Positions 1 to 7,706 of a DNA stretch of 64,000 bases are shown in pieces. The translations under genes and the position numbers were made by a program. Within the stretch, counting starts at the first letter, position 1; every line of letters starts with the position of its first letter. A model generated the notes under the pieces. That model had not been told where the DNA came from and did no database searches. It worked only from the letters and a program-made list of their open reading frames with translations. This DNA comes from Blastomonas sp. SL216 (GTDB lineage: Bacteria; Pseudomonadota; Alphaproteobacteria; Sphingomonadales; Sphingomonadaceae), in assembly GCA_026625625.1 (NCBI GenBank), contig CP113055.1, positions 2,835,001-2,899,000 on the forward strand. Direction: 5' to 3'.

Positions 1-264
1 CGCGATGTGCTGATCGCCTGCCTTCCGGGCGTGGGTGCGGCGGCAGCGATGGCGGCGCTGGTCTGGACGTTGCGGATCGGGCTCGCTGGCGCGCTCGACA
101 ACGGGCTGCCCGAGATCATGGCCCGGCTGGCGCTGCTCGCGGGTATCGGTGCGCTGAGCTATGTGCTGCTGCTACGCATCCTTGCCCCGCAGATGCTGAC
201 CGACGCGATTGGCCTGTTGCGGCGCAAGGCACCGGTGAGCGAAGAGGATATGGCGGTCGCCTGA
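1..264 (+). CDS. C-terminal end of probable polysaccharide flippase (partial)
   Basis: The reading frame is open from the first base of the window, so only the last 87 codons are visible. Two hydrophobic segments can be seen (about residues 4-28 and 38-60 of the visible part), separated by a short polar loop, and the protein ends in a polar tail after a basic patch (LLRRKAP). This is typical of the last helices of a MOP/Wzx-type lipid-linked oligosaccharide flippase. The neighbouring Wzb-like phosphatase and the EPS genes elsewhere in the window fit that idea, but another multi-pass membrane protein cannot be excluded. No start codon or ribosome-binding site is available because the 5' part lies outside the window. 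Confidence 0.45.
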   Translation, partial: RDVLIACLPGVGAAAAMAALVWTLRIGLAGALDNGLPEIMARLALLAGIGALSYVLLLRILAPQMLTDAIGLLRRKAPVSEEDMAVA

Positions 265-303
265 CCGCTCGCCTACCGATCAGCGGGCCGATCAGCGGGC
301 CGA

Positions 304-774
304 TCAGCGCGCGGCACCGAACCGCGCCAGCACCGCATCGGCAATGGCGCAGGCATCGGCCCAGGTCGCGTTGAACCCTGCGTCGTCGCCATAATAGGGG
401 TCGGCCACCGCCTGGCCCTGCCGTCCTGCGACCAGATCGAGCGCCAGGCAGAGCTCGGCGGGGCTGCCCATGGGCGCAAGACGCGTGAGCCCGGCCAGAT
501 TGTCATGGTCCATCGCCAGGATCAGGTCGAACCGGTCGAAATCCTGTGCTTGCACCTGCCGTGCACGCAGGCTCGCTATGTCGACCCCATGGGCGCGGGC
601 GACAGCGATCGCGCGGGCATCGGGCGGTTCGCCCTTGTGCCAGCCGCCGGTCCCTGCCGAATCGACCGTCCAGCCCAAGCCCTGCTGCCGCACCCGATGG
701 CGCAGTGCCCCGTCGGCGAGCGGCGAACGGCAGATATTGCCGAGGCACACGAACAGGATCGATGGTGTCTGCAC
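304..774 (-). CDS. Low-molecular-weight protein tyrosine phosphatase (Wzb-like)
   Basis: This 156-residue protein has the phosphatase P-loop C-L-G-N-I-C-R-S-P at residues 10-18 (nucleophile C10, R16) and the general-acid loop DPYYGD from residue 125, so all catalytic parts are present and the length is normal. In EPS loci such enzymes dephosphorylate the C-terminal tyrosine cluster of Wzc-type kinases. A Wzc homologue with a tyrosine-rich tail lies at 54102-56288, which makes it the obvious partner (inference). The gene is divergent from the MFS gene at 882 and convergent with the flippase fragment. Arsenate reductases of the same fold are the main alternative, but the DPYYGD loop favours a phosphatase. 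Confidence 0.88.
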   Translation of the reverse strand: MQTPSILFVCLGNICRSPLADGALRHRVRQQGLGWTVDSAGTGGWHKGEPPDARAIAVARAHGVDIASLRARQVQAQDFDRFDLILAMDHDNLAGLTRLAPMGSPAELCLALDLVAGRQGQAVADPYYGDDAGFNATWADACAIADAVLARFGAAR

Positions 775-812
775 ATCATTCTCCTCGGCGCTTGCTGTTG
801 CGGCTCACCGTT

Positions 813-826
813 TGACGCTTGCGTCA
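813..826. promoter_or_regulatory. Perfect inverted repeat TGACGC-TT-GCGTCA in a divergent promoter region
   Basis: TGACGC and GCGTCA are perfect reverse complements separated by two bases. The site lies between the start of the phosphatase gene (774, leftward) and the MFS gene (882, rightward). The same bases include TTGACG, which could serve as a -35 element for the rightward gene. An operator is plausible. It is not related to the TTGTCCGGACAA motif found elsewhere in the window. Confidence 0.35.
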
Positions 827-881
827 CCCTTGCGCTCTGCTAGCCAAGGCGAAGGGACAGAACAACAAGGGAGAGAGATGG

Positions 882-2486
882 ATGTCGGGATCAGGTGAGA
901 ATCATGTTCCGGCAGAACCGGGCCTCGCGCCCGCGACCACTGCCACGCCTTATGCCTGGTATGGCCTGTTCATCCTGTTCCTTGTCTATGTGCTCAATTT
1001 CATCGACCGGCAGATCATCACCATCCTGGCGCCCGATATCAAGGCGGACCTGGGGCTCGACGATGCCGATATCGGCTTTCTCTATGGCACTGCCTTTGCC
1101 GTGTTCTACGCGCTGTTCGGCATTCCGCTGGGCCGGCTGGCCGATAGCTGGAACCGGGTACGGCTGCTGACGGTAGGTCTTGCCATCTGGTCGGCGATGA
1201 CCGCAGTATCGGGCTTTGCCAAGAACGGCACGATGCTGGGCCTCGCCCGGATGGGCGTCGGCGTCGGCGAGGCGACCGCCAGCCCGTCTGCCTATTCGCT
1301 GATTTCGGACATGTTCCCCAAGCGCATGCGCGGCACCGCGCTCGCGATCTATTCGGCGGGGCTGTATTTTGGCGGCGGCATTTCGCTGATGATCGGCGGG
1401 TTCATCGTCGCGGGCTGGAACAATGCCTATCCCGGCGGCGGCCCTATGGGGCTGGTCGGCTGGCAGGCCGCATTCCTCGCGGTCGGCGTGCCCGGCCTGT
1501 TGCTCGCCGCCTGGGTCGCGACCTTGCGCGAACCGGTGCGCGGACTGGTCGACGGGCTGCCGACACCGCCGGCAGCCGAGCCGTTTCGCGGCTTCGTGCA
1601 GGAGCTGTTTGCGGTCATTCCGCCCTTTACGCTGTTCGCTGCCGCCAGGCGGGGCGCCAAGGCACTGGCGATCAACATCGCCGTGCTGGCGCTGCTGGGG
1701 GCCGCTGCCGCCGGCATGATCGCGCTCACCGGTGCGACGCTGCAATGGCTGTGCATCGCGGTCGGCTATTATGCCGTCTTCTCCTGGGCCAGCTCGCTGC
1801 GCGCACGCGACAAGGCAACCTTCGCGCTGATCTGGGGATCACCGGCATTTCTCGTCACCATCCTGGGCTATGGCTGTGTCGCCTTCCTGTCCTATGCCAC
1901 CACCGCCTTCGGGCCGACCTATGCCGCGCAGGTGCTGGGCGAGGAAACCGCCAGGATCGGCTTCTGGATCGGCGGCTTCGGCGCTTTGGGCGGCTTTCTG
2001 GGCGTCATCATGGGCGGGCGCATGTCCGACTGGTTGCGGGCCCGCAGCGAAACGGGGCGGATCATGGTCATCGCCTTCGGCCTGATCACCCCGGTCATCC
2101 CGGTGATCCTGGCTTATACCACCGCCAATGACCCGACATCGGATGCCGATTTCATCCGCTTCACGGTGTTCGCCTCGCTCGCCAATATGTTCGCAAGCTC
2201 AGCGCTGGGTGCCGCCGCCGCCACGACCCAGGACCTGGTGATGCCGCGGATGCGCGGCACCGCGACGGCGACTTTCTTCCTCGCCACCACCCTGTTCGGC
2301 CTGGCGCTCGGCCCCTATCTGGCGGGACAGATGTCGGTCATCTCGGGCAGCCTGTCGACCGGGGTGCTCTCGATCCTGATCATCGTGCCGGTCGGTCTGA
2401 CGCTGCTGTTCTTCGCCTACAGGCTGGTGCCGCTGGCCGAACGCACCGTGGTCGAACGCGCTCGCGCGGCTGGCGAGGACGTCTGA
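882..2486 (+). CDS. MFS transporter, spinster-like
   Basis: This 534-residue protein has about 12 hydrophobic segments and an MFS signature at its start: a first helix ending in NFIDRQIITILAP, then a GRLAD loop after helix 2. The start at 882 is chosen because AAGGGAGAG lies just upstream; an in-frame codon at 819 would add 21 residues without a good ribosome-binding site. A long central loop with a basic stretch separates the two halves. Such carriers in sphingomonads often accompany degradation genes, so it may move the substrate or an intermediate of the neighbouring operons across the inner membrane. Substrate and direction of transport are unknown. Confidence 0.85.
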   Translation: MSGSGENHVPAEPGLAPATTATPYAWYGLFILFLVYVLNFIDRQIITILAPDIKADLGLDDADIGFLYGTAFAVFYALFGIPLGRLADSWNRVRLLTVGLAIWSAMTAVSGFAKNGTMLGLARMGVGVGEATASPSAYSLISDMFPKRMRGTALAIYSAGLYFGGGISLMIGGFIVAGWNNAYPGGGPMGLVGWQAAFLAVGVPGLLLAAWVATLREPVRGLVDGLPTPPAAEPFRGFVQELFAVIPPFTLFAAARRGAKALAINIAVLALLGAAAAGMIALTGATLQWLCIAVGYYAVFSWASSLRARDKATFALIWGSPAFLVTILGYGCVAFLSYATTAFGPTYAAQVLGEETARIGFWIGGFGALGGFLGVIMGGRMSDWLRARSETGRIMVIAFGLITPVIPVILAYTTANDPTSDADFIRFTVFASLANMFASSALGAAAATTQDLVMPRMRGTATATFFLATTLFGLALGPYLAGQMSVISGSLSTGVLSILIIVPVGLTLLFFAYRLVPLAERTVVERARAAGEDV

Positions 2487-2489
2487 GCC

Positions 2490-3101
2490 CTATTTCAGGA
2501 TCTGGTTCATCTCGATCAGCGTGCCATCGGGATCGAAGAAATTGCAGCCGCGCACCCGGATGACCGGGCCGCCACCCCGGCCCGGATATTCCTGCATGCG
2601 GGGCGGCGCAGTCATGGTGACACCGGGCACCCTGGCAGCAGCGGCGCAGCGGCCATCAACATCATCGGTGTTCATCACGATGACATGCCCGCCCGGCCCC
2701 ATGCGCCGGGGGTAAGGCCCCGGATCGGGCAGCGGCGGATCGATCCACTGCATCAGCCCGATCCAGCCGATGAACGGATCGTTCGAATTGAGCAGCACCA
2801 GCCGCGCCTTTGCACCGGGCTCGCCCGCCGGAAGCGCGACGCCGCTCGTTTCCACCACAGTATCATAATTGACCTTCAGCCCGACGACATCGCGATAGAG
2901 CTTCAGCGAAGCCTCCATGTCGCGCACGATCAGCGTGACGCGGCGGATATCGGTGGGCAGGCGCTCAGCCGGCGCTTCAACGCCGGGGGAGCTGGTCGCG
3001 GGTCTCTCCTGGGCGTGCGCGGTGCAGGCAGTGAGCAGCGCGAGCACAATGCCCGGACTTGCCCGCCTTATGCCGGGGAGGGTTGTGCCAATGGATGCCA
3101 T
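2490..3101 (-). CDS. Exported VOC (glyoxalase/dioxygenase-fold) protein
   Basis: This 203-residue protein starts with a signal sequence. The hydrophobic stretch GIVLALLTAC is followed by AHAQ; LTAC (C26) fits a lipobox, and AHA|Q fits a type I cleavage site, so it is either a lipoprotein or a periplasmic protein. The rest is one vicinal-oxygen-chelate unit: RRVTLIVRDMEASLKLYRD at the start and FFDPDGTLIEM at the end. Its start overlaps the stop of the CoA-transferase gene by one base (TAATG), so it is the last gene of the leftward operon that begins at 9080. An exported VOC protein behind cytoplasmic CoA enzymes is odd. Its reaction is unknown. Confidence 0.72.
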   Translation of the reverse strand: MASIGTTLPGIRRASPGIVLALLTACTAHAQERPATSSPGVEAPAERLPTDIRRVTLIVRDMEASLKLYRDVVGLKVNYDTVVETSGVALPAGEPGAKARLVLLNSNDPFIGWIGLMQWIDPPLPDPGPYPRRMGPGGHVIVMNTDDVDGRCAAAARVPGVTMTAPPRMQEYPGRGGGPVIRVRGCNFFDPDGTLIEMNQILK

Positions 3102-4288
3102 TACCCGTCTCCCTCCACCGCGCCCGATTCGAGCAGTGCCGCAATCCGGGCCTCGTCATAGCCAAGCCCTGCCAGCACTCTGCGCGTATCGGCCCCGGGC
3201 TGAGGCAGCACCGCGTCGCTGTTGGGGCGTGCGCCGTTCATCTCGATCGGCAGCGTCGGCAGCATCGTCGTGGTGCCATTGGCGAGCGTCACCGGTTCGA
3301 GACCTCCGCTTGCCAGCAGGTGCGGGTCGTCGAACATGTCCTCGGGCCGGCCGATCGGCGCGAACGGAAGCCCGGTCCCTTCGAGCTTGGCGATCAGCGC
3401 ATCGCGCGTCCAGGTTTTCACCAGCGCGCGGATCTCGGGCATGATGCGGTCACGCGCCAGCACGCGCGCGGTATTCTCGCGGATGCTCTGGTCGGCCCAG
3501 AGATCGTCGAGCCCGAACAGCGCGCAGAACTTTTCCCACAGCGCGTCAGTCACCACGCCGATGAAGATCGGCTTGTCGTCGGCGGTCTCGAACACGTCAT
3601 AGATCGCCCAGGCGCTGATCCGCGCGGGCATGGGTGCTGCCGGTTTGCCGGTCACCGCCAGCTGCGCCATATGCTGGCCGATCAGATAGATCGTCGTTTC
3701 GAACAGCGAACTTTGCACCTTCTGCCCGCGCCCCGTCCGGTGGCGCTCCTCGACTGCGGCCAGGATCGCGATCACGCCGAACATTCCGCCGGTGACATCG
3801 ATGACGCTGGAGCCTGCGCGCAAGGGGCGGCCCGGTGGCCCGGTCATATAGGCAAGGCCGCCCATCATCTGCGCCACCTCGTCCAATGCGGTGCGCTCTT
3901 CATAGGGGCCTGGCAGAAAGCCCTTTTCGCTGCAATAGATCAGGCGCGGATTGGCCTCGCTGAGCTTGTCATAGCCCAGGCCCAGCCGGTCCATCGCGCC
4001 GGGGCGATAATTCTCGATCAATATGTCGGCCCCGGCAGCCAGATCGCGCGCCACCGCCAGGCCATCGGGCGATTTGAGATCGAGGCAGATGCTCGCCTTG
4101 TGGCGGTTGTACATCGGGAAATAGCCCGCCCCCGATCCGATCAGCCGCCGGGTGCGGTCGCCGCCGATCGGCTCGATGCGGACCACCTCTGCACCCAGCG
4201 AGGCGAGGATCGCGCCGACCGCCGGGCCCATCACCATATGCGTGAATTCGACGACCTTCAGATTCTTGAGCGGTTGCGGTCCGGTCAT
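3101..4288 (-). CDS. Family III (CaiB/BaiF) CoA-transferase
   Basis: This 395-residue protein begins with the family III pattern (LKNLKVVEFTHMVMGP...LGAEVVRIEP) and has the catalytic Asp at D164 in SSVIDVTGG. These enzymes move CoA from an acyl-CoA to a free carboxylate through an aspartyl-CoA anhydride. Its start overlaps the stop of the HMG-CoA-lyase-like gene by ATGA, and its own stop couples to the VOC gene. Placed after a LeuCD-type hydro-lyase and directly beside a C-C lyase, it most likely activates the hydroxy acid that the lyase then cleaves (inference). Two further family III genes lie at 35963 and 37169. Confidence 0.9.
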   Translation of the reverse strand: MTGPQPLKNLKVVEFTHMVMGPAVGAILASLGAEVVRIEPIGGDRTRRLIGSGAGYFPMYNRHKASICLDLKSPDGLAVARDLAAGADILIENYRPGAMDRLGLGYDKLSEANPRLIYCSEKGFLPGPYEERTALDEVAQMMGGLAYMTGPPGRPLRAGSSVIDVTGGMFGVIAILAAVEERHRTGRGQKVQSSLFETTIYLIGQHMAQLAVTGKPAAPMPARISAWAIYDVFETADDKPIFIGVVTDALWEKFCALFGLDDLWADQSIRENTARVLARDRIMPEIRALVKTWTRDALIAKLEGTGLPFAPIGRPEDMFDDPHLLASGGLEPVTLANGTTTMLPTLPIEMNGARPNSDAVLPQPGADTRRVLAGLGYDEARIAALLESGAVEGDG

Positions 4289-5217
4289 GCCAAGGTCCTT
4301 TCAGGCGCGGCACTGTGAAAGCCCAGCGGCAGGCCCGCATCGGGGGTGAAGCCATAAAGCGGCTCGCCAGGCAGCGCTTCGGCCACAATGGCGCGCACCT
4401 TGAGCAGCGCGTCGAGATCGATGCCGGTATCGATACCCATGGCTTCGAGCATGAACACCAGGTCTTCGGTGACGATATTGCCCGAAGCGCCCGGCGCGAA
4501 CGGACAGCCGCCCAGCCCGCCGAGCGACGCATCGAGCGTGGTGATGCCCTCTTCCAGCCCGGCCAGCGCATTGGCGAGGCCCAGGCCGCGCGTGTTGTGA
4601 AGGTGCAAGGTCGTCATCCGCTCCGCGCCGATCTCGGCCCGCACCGCGCGGACCAGCCTTTTGACCTGCGCCGGATTGGCATAGCCGGTGGTGTCGGACA
4701 GGCTGAATTCCTGCGCGCCTGCTTTCGCCGAAGCCGCCGCGAGACGGACGACCTGATCTTCGTCGACCGGGCCTTCCATCGTGCAGCCGAACGCGGTCGA
4801 AAGGCCCACCGCGAAATGCACGCCGGCCTCGCTCGCCAGCCCGGCGATGACCGCGATTTCCTCCAGCATCTGTGCATGGCTCTTGCGCACATTCTTCAGA
4901 CTGTGCGTCTCGGACATCGAGAACGGGATCGAGATGGCATGCGCGCCCGCTTGAATCGCACGCGCCGCACCCTTGGCATTGGGCACGAGCGCGACCACGT
5001 TGAGGTTCGGGATGGTCCGCGCAAACGCGACGATCTCGGCGCTGTCGGCCATTTGCGGGAGCAGTCTGGGCGGCACGAAGCTGCCCACCTCGATCTCGCG
5101 AACGCCGGCTGCGGCTTCGGCGGCGATCCAGCGCTTCTTGGCCTCGCTTGGCATCACCCGGTCGATGCTCTGCAACCCATCGCGCGGGCCGACCTCGCTG
5201 ATGAGAATGTCAGGCAT
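4285..5217 (-). CDS. HMG-CoA-lyase-like 3-hydroxyacyl-CoA lyase
   Basis: This 310-residue TIM-barrel lyase of the HMGL family starts at 5217 (MPDILISEVGPRDGLQ); the frame remains open upstream, but that part is a shadow of the LeuD gene. The active-site Cys loop GGLGGCPFAPGASGN and the EVGPRDGLQ motif are intact. The metal-binding H-x-H motif is present as LHLHNTRGLGLAN, whereas classical HMG-CoA lyases have HDTYGQALAN there (from memory). This points to a related but distinct substrate. The gene overlaps LeuD by eight bases and the CoA-transferase by four. Cleavage of a branched 3-hydroxyacyl-CoA to acetyl-CoA plus a keto acid is the expected reaction. Confidence 0.86.
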   Translation of the reverse strand: MPDILISEVGPRDGLQSIDRVMPSEAKKRWIAAEAAAGVREIEVGSFVPPRLLPQMADSAEIVAFARTIPNLNVVALVPNAKGAARAIQAGAHAISIPFSMSETHSLKNVRKSHAQMLEEIAVIAGLASEAGVHFAVGLSTAFGCTMEGPVDEDQVVRLAAASAKAGAQEFSLSDTTGYANPAQVKRLVRAVRAEIGAERMTTLHLHNTRGLGLANALAGLEEGITTLDASLGGLGGCPFAPGASGNIVTEDLVFMLEAMGIDTGIDLDALLKVRAIVAEALPGEPLYGFTPDAGLPLGFHSAAPERTLA

Positions 5218-5818
5218 GGTTCTGCTCCAGATAGACCCAGGGGCGCTGCTGCCGGTCGCGCGCGCGGAAATCGGCAATCGCGTCGCGATGCTTGAGGCTG
5301 AGATCGATGGCGTCGAGCCCTTCGAGCAGCATGGCCTTTGCCTCGGCATCGATTGCGAAGGTCCAATGGCTTTTACCGCTGCGCACAGTCTGTGCTGCCA
5401 GATCGACCTGCACCTCGCGCCCCGCCAGCGCGGCAATCGCCTGATGCTCCAGCACCACCGGCGCGATGCCGTTGCGGATGCAATTGCCGTGGAAGATCGG
5501 GGCAAAGCTCTCGGCGATGATGCAGCGCACGCCATATTCTGCGAGCGCCCAGACCGCATGCTCGCGGCTCGACCCGCAACCGAAATTGACCCCTGACGCG
5601 AGGATCCTTGCATCCGCAAATTCGGGCTGGTTGAGCACGAACTCGGGATTGGGCGTCCGCTCGGCATCCAGATAACGCCAGCCTGCGAACAGCCCGCCAG
5701 CAAGCCCGGTCTTGCCTGTGCTCTTCATCTCGCGCGAGGGGATGATCGCATCGGTATCGACATTGTCGCGCAGCAGCGGCGCGGCAATGGCGCTGAGCGT
5801 GGTGAAGGCTTCAGCCAT
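5210..5818 (-). CDS. LeuD-type hydro-lyase small (swivel) subunit
   Basis: This 202-residue protein matches the aconitase swivel domain: DNVDTDAIIPSREMKSTG at the N-terminus and NFGCGSSREHAVWAL, followed by SFAPIFHGNCIRNGIAPV, in the middle. The start at 5818 lies eight bases inside the end of the LeuC-type gene, so the two are translated together. The pair forms a [4Fe-4S] hydro-lyase that adds or removes water on a substituted maleate or malate. Because the next genes encode a CoA-transferase and a C-C lyase rather than leucine-biosynthesis enzymes, its role is probably catabolic. Citraconate, dimethylmaleate or a similar diacid would be typical substrates for such paralogues. Confidence 0.88.
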   Translation of the reverse strand: MAEAFTTLSAIAAPLLRDNVDTDAIIPSREMKSTGKTGLAGGLFAGWRYLDAERTPNPEFVLNQPEFADARILASGVNFGCGSSREHAVWALAEYGVRCIIAESFAPIFHGNCIRNGIAPVVLEHQAIAALAGREVQVDLAAQTVRSGKSHWTFAIDAEAKAMLLEGLDAIDLSLKHRDAIADFRARDRQQRPWVYLEQNHA

Positions 5819-7187
5819 CGGCCAGTTCCCGCGCATCGGCGATGACGCCGGCAATCGCACTGGCGGCGACCGTTTCGGGGCTGGCGATGTGCGTTTTCAC
5901 GCGCAGCCCCTGACGGCTTTCGAAATTGCGGTTAGTCGATGAAATGACCCGCGATCCTTCGGCAAAGCTCTCGCCCCCGGCAAAGAAGCACATCGAACAG
6001 CCGCTCATCCGCCATTCGAAGCCGGCATCCAGAAACACCTGGTCCAGCCCTTCGGCCTCGGCGGCGCGCTTGACCGCGCTCGAGCCTGGAACGCAGATCG
6101 CGCGGATGCCCGCTGCCACCTTGCGGCCCTTGAGCAGGGCGGCGGCGCGGCGCAGATCGGACAGGCGCGCATTGGTGCAGCTGCCGATAAAGGCGGCATC
6201 GATGGGGGTGCCGATCAGCGGTGCACCGGCGGCAAGCGCCATATAGTCGAGCATCGCGGGCATGGCATTGGCAGGCACCGCGCCGGTAATGGCTATGCTG
6301 GCCTGCGGGCTGGTGCCCCAGCTGACCATAGGGGCGATGGTGCTGGCATCGATCACGATCTCCGCGTCGAACACGGCATCGGCGTCGGATCGCAACTCCC
6401 GCCACTGTGCCAGAGCTGCATCCCATTGGCTCGCTTGCGGCGCATAGCGGCGCCCCTCGAGCCAGGCGAAGGTCGTGTCATCGGGCGCGATCAGCCCGGC
6501 AAAGGCCGAGAATTCGGTCGCCATGTTGCACAGGGTCATCCGCGCTTCCATGTCGAGCGCGGTCACCGCCTCGCCTGCAAATTCGACGACATGCCCCGCG
6601 CCGCCGCCAGCGCCATGCGCGGCGATCAGCGCCAGCATCATGTCCTTGGCGGTCACGCCGGGCGCGAGCGTGCCGGTGAACGTCACCCGCATCGACCGCG
6701 GGCGGGTCAGCCGCAGCGTGCCGGTCGCCATTGCATGTTCGGCCTCGGACGATCCGATGCCCCAGGCGAGCGCCCCCAGCGCGCCTTGCGTGCAGGTATG
6801 GCTGTCCGGCGCGATCAGCGTGAGGCCGGGCAGCACGATGCCAAGCTCCGGGCTGACCACATGCATGATGCCCTGGTCGGGATGACCGACATCGAACAAT
6901 GTGATGCCCGCCGCCTCGGCTGCCGCGCGCGTTTCGGTGATGAAGGCCTGGCCGCCGGGCATCAGCGTGCGGTCGGTGCGCCCGGGCAGCGTATCGACGA
7001 TATGGTCCATGATCGCGAAGACGCGCGCCGGGTCCTGCACATCACGCCCCGCCTCGCGCAGCGCGTTGAGCGCCGCCGCCCCGGTGCGCTCGTGCAGCAG
7101 CACCCGGTCAATCGCGACCAGCGCCGCCCCGCCCGGAAGCGGGGCGACGACATGGGTGTCCCAGATGCGGTCGAACAGCGTGGTCAC
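5811..7187 (-). CDS. LeuC-type [4Fe-4S] hydro-lyase large subunit
   Basis: This 458-residue aconitase-superfamily protein has three cluster cysteines at C337 (GSCTN), C397 and C400 (SGCSMC), with the same 60 and 3 residue spacing as in isopropylmalate isomerase. After the last cysteine it reads CFFAGGE instead of the usual CLGMNPD-like stretch, and near the C-terminus TNRNFESRQG instead of NRNFEGRQG. Both changes argue for a paralogue with another substrate. The start is GTG at 7187. It is coupled by an eight-base overlap to the small subunit and lies nine bases after the small unknown gene at 7197-7694. Confidence 0.88.
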   Translation of the reverse strand: MTTLFDRIWDTHVVAPLPGGAALVAIDRVLLHERTGAAALNALREAGRDVQDPARVFAIMDHIVDTLPGRTDRTLMPGGQAFITETRAAAEAAGITLFDVGHPDQGIMHVVSPELGIVLPGLTLIAPDSHTCTQGALGALAWGIGSSEAEHAMATGTLRLTRPRSMRVTFTGTLAPGVTAKDMMLALIAAHGAGGGAGHVVEFAGEAVTALDMEARMTLCNMATEFSAFAGLIAPDDTTFAWLEGRRYAPQASQWDAALAQWRELRSDADAVFDAEIVIDASTIAPMVSWGTSPQASIAITGAVPANAMPAMLDYMALAAGAPLIGTPIDAAFIGSCTNARLSDLRRAAALLKGRKVAAGIRAICVPGSSAVKRAAEAEGLDQVFLDAGFEWRMSGCSMCFFAGGESFAEGSRVISSTNRNFESRQGLRVKTHIASPETVAASAIAGVIADARELADG

Positions 7188-7196
7188 GGCTGGCGC

Positions 7197-7694
7197 TCAC
7201 GCACTCGCGTTCATCTCCGCCTCGATCGCGCGCCAGTCCTTGCTGACCAGCGTTTCCTGGATCGCGGTGCGCGTTTCGAGCAGGCCGTTGCGGATCCAGT
7301 GCCAGGTCCGGCAGCGCGACTGGCCGTCGTCCGAAATCTGGATCATCTCGTAGAGATAGAGCGAGGGATCACCCTGGCGCTGCCAGTAGAGCATGATCGT
7401 GCGGTTATATTCGTCGAGCCCGACCTCGGCGGCCCAGCCGACGATCAGCTCATTGTCCCACCAGACGCGCTTGTCGCGATATTCGGCGGGGAATTCGCGA
7501 ATCTCGGTGCGGCCATCGGGCCAGGTATAATGGTTGGTCTGGTGATAGAGATATGGCCCATCGTCGGGGAATCGGCACAGCAGGCGACTCTTGTGCTCGT
7601 CGATCTTCTCTCCGGCAGCGTTGTAATAGGTATAGACACCATCCCACACGCCTTCGTGCCGCGCCATGATCGGCATGTCTTCGCGAATACCCAT
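7197..7694 (-). CDS. Small protein of unknown function, paralogue of 13398-13868
   Basis: This 165-residue protein has no signal peptide or membrane segment. It carries HEGVWDGVY near residue 13 and EMIQISDDGQSRCRTWHWIR in its second half. Both motifs recur in the protein at 13398-13868, so the two operons that diverge from the operator at 9086 each contain one copy. The many Trp, Tyr and charged residues and the alternating pattern suggest a beta-rich lipocalin- or calycin-like fold (guess). Start chosen from AAGGAGAC upstream of 7694. No enzymatic motif is recognised. Being in an operon with CoA and hydro-lyase genes suggests ligand binding or a pathway enzyme of a new family. Confidence 0.7.
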   Translation of the reverse strand: MGIREDMPIMARHEGVWDGVYTYYNAAGEKIDEHKSRLLCRFPDDGPYLYHQTNHYTWPDGRTEIREFPAEYRDKRVWWDNELIVGWAAEVGLDEYNRTIMLYWQRQGDPSLYLYEMIQISDDGQSRCRTWHWIRNGLLETRTAIQETLVSKDWRAIEAEMNASA

Positions 7695-7706
7695 AGCCTT
7701 GTCTCC

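Noticed and set aside
5811-7187. Assignment as the leucine-biosynthesis isopropylmalate isomerase
   Set aside because: Context is catabolic and motifs after the last cluster Cys differ from typical LeuC; the cluster cysteines alone do not define the substrate.
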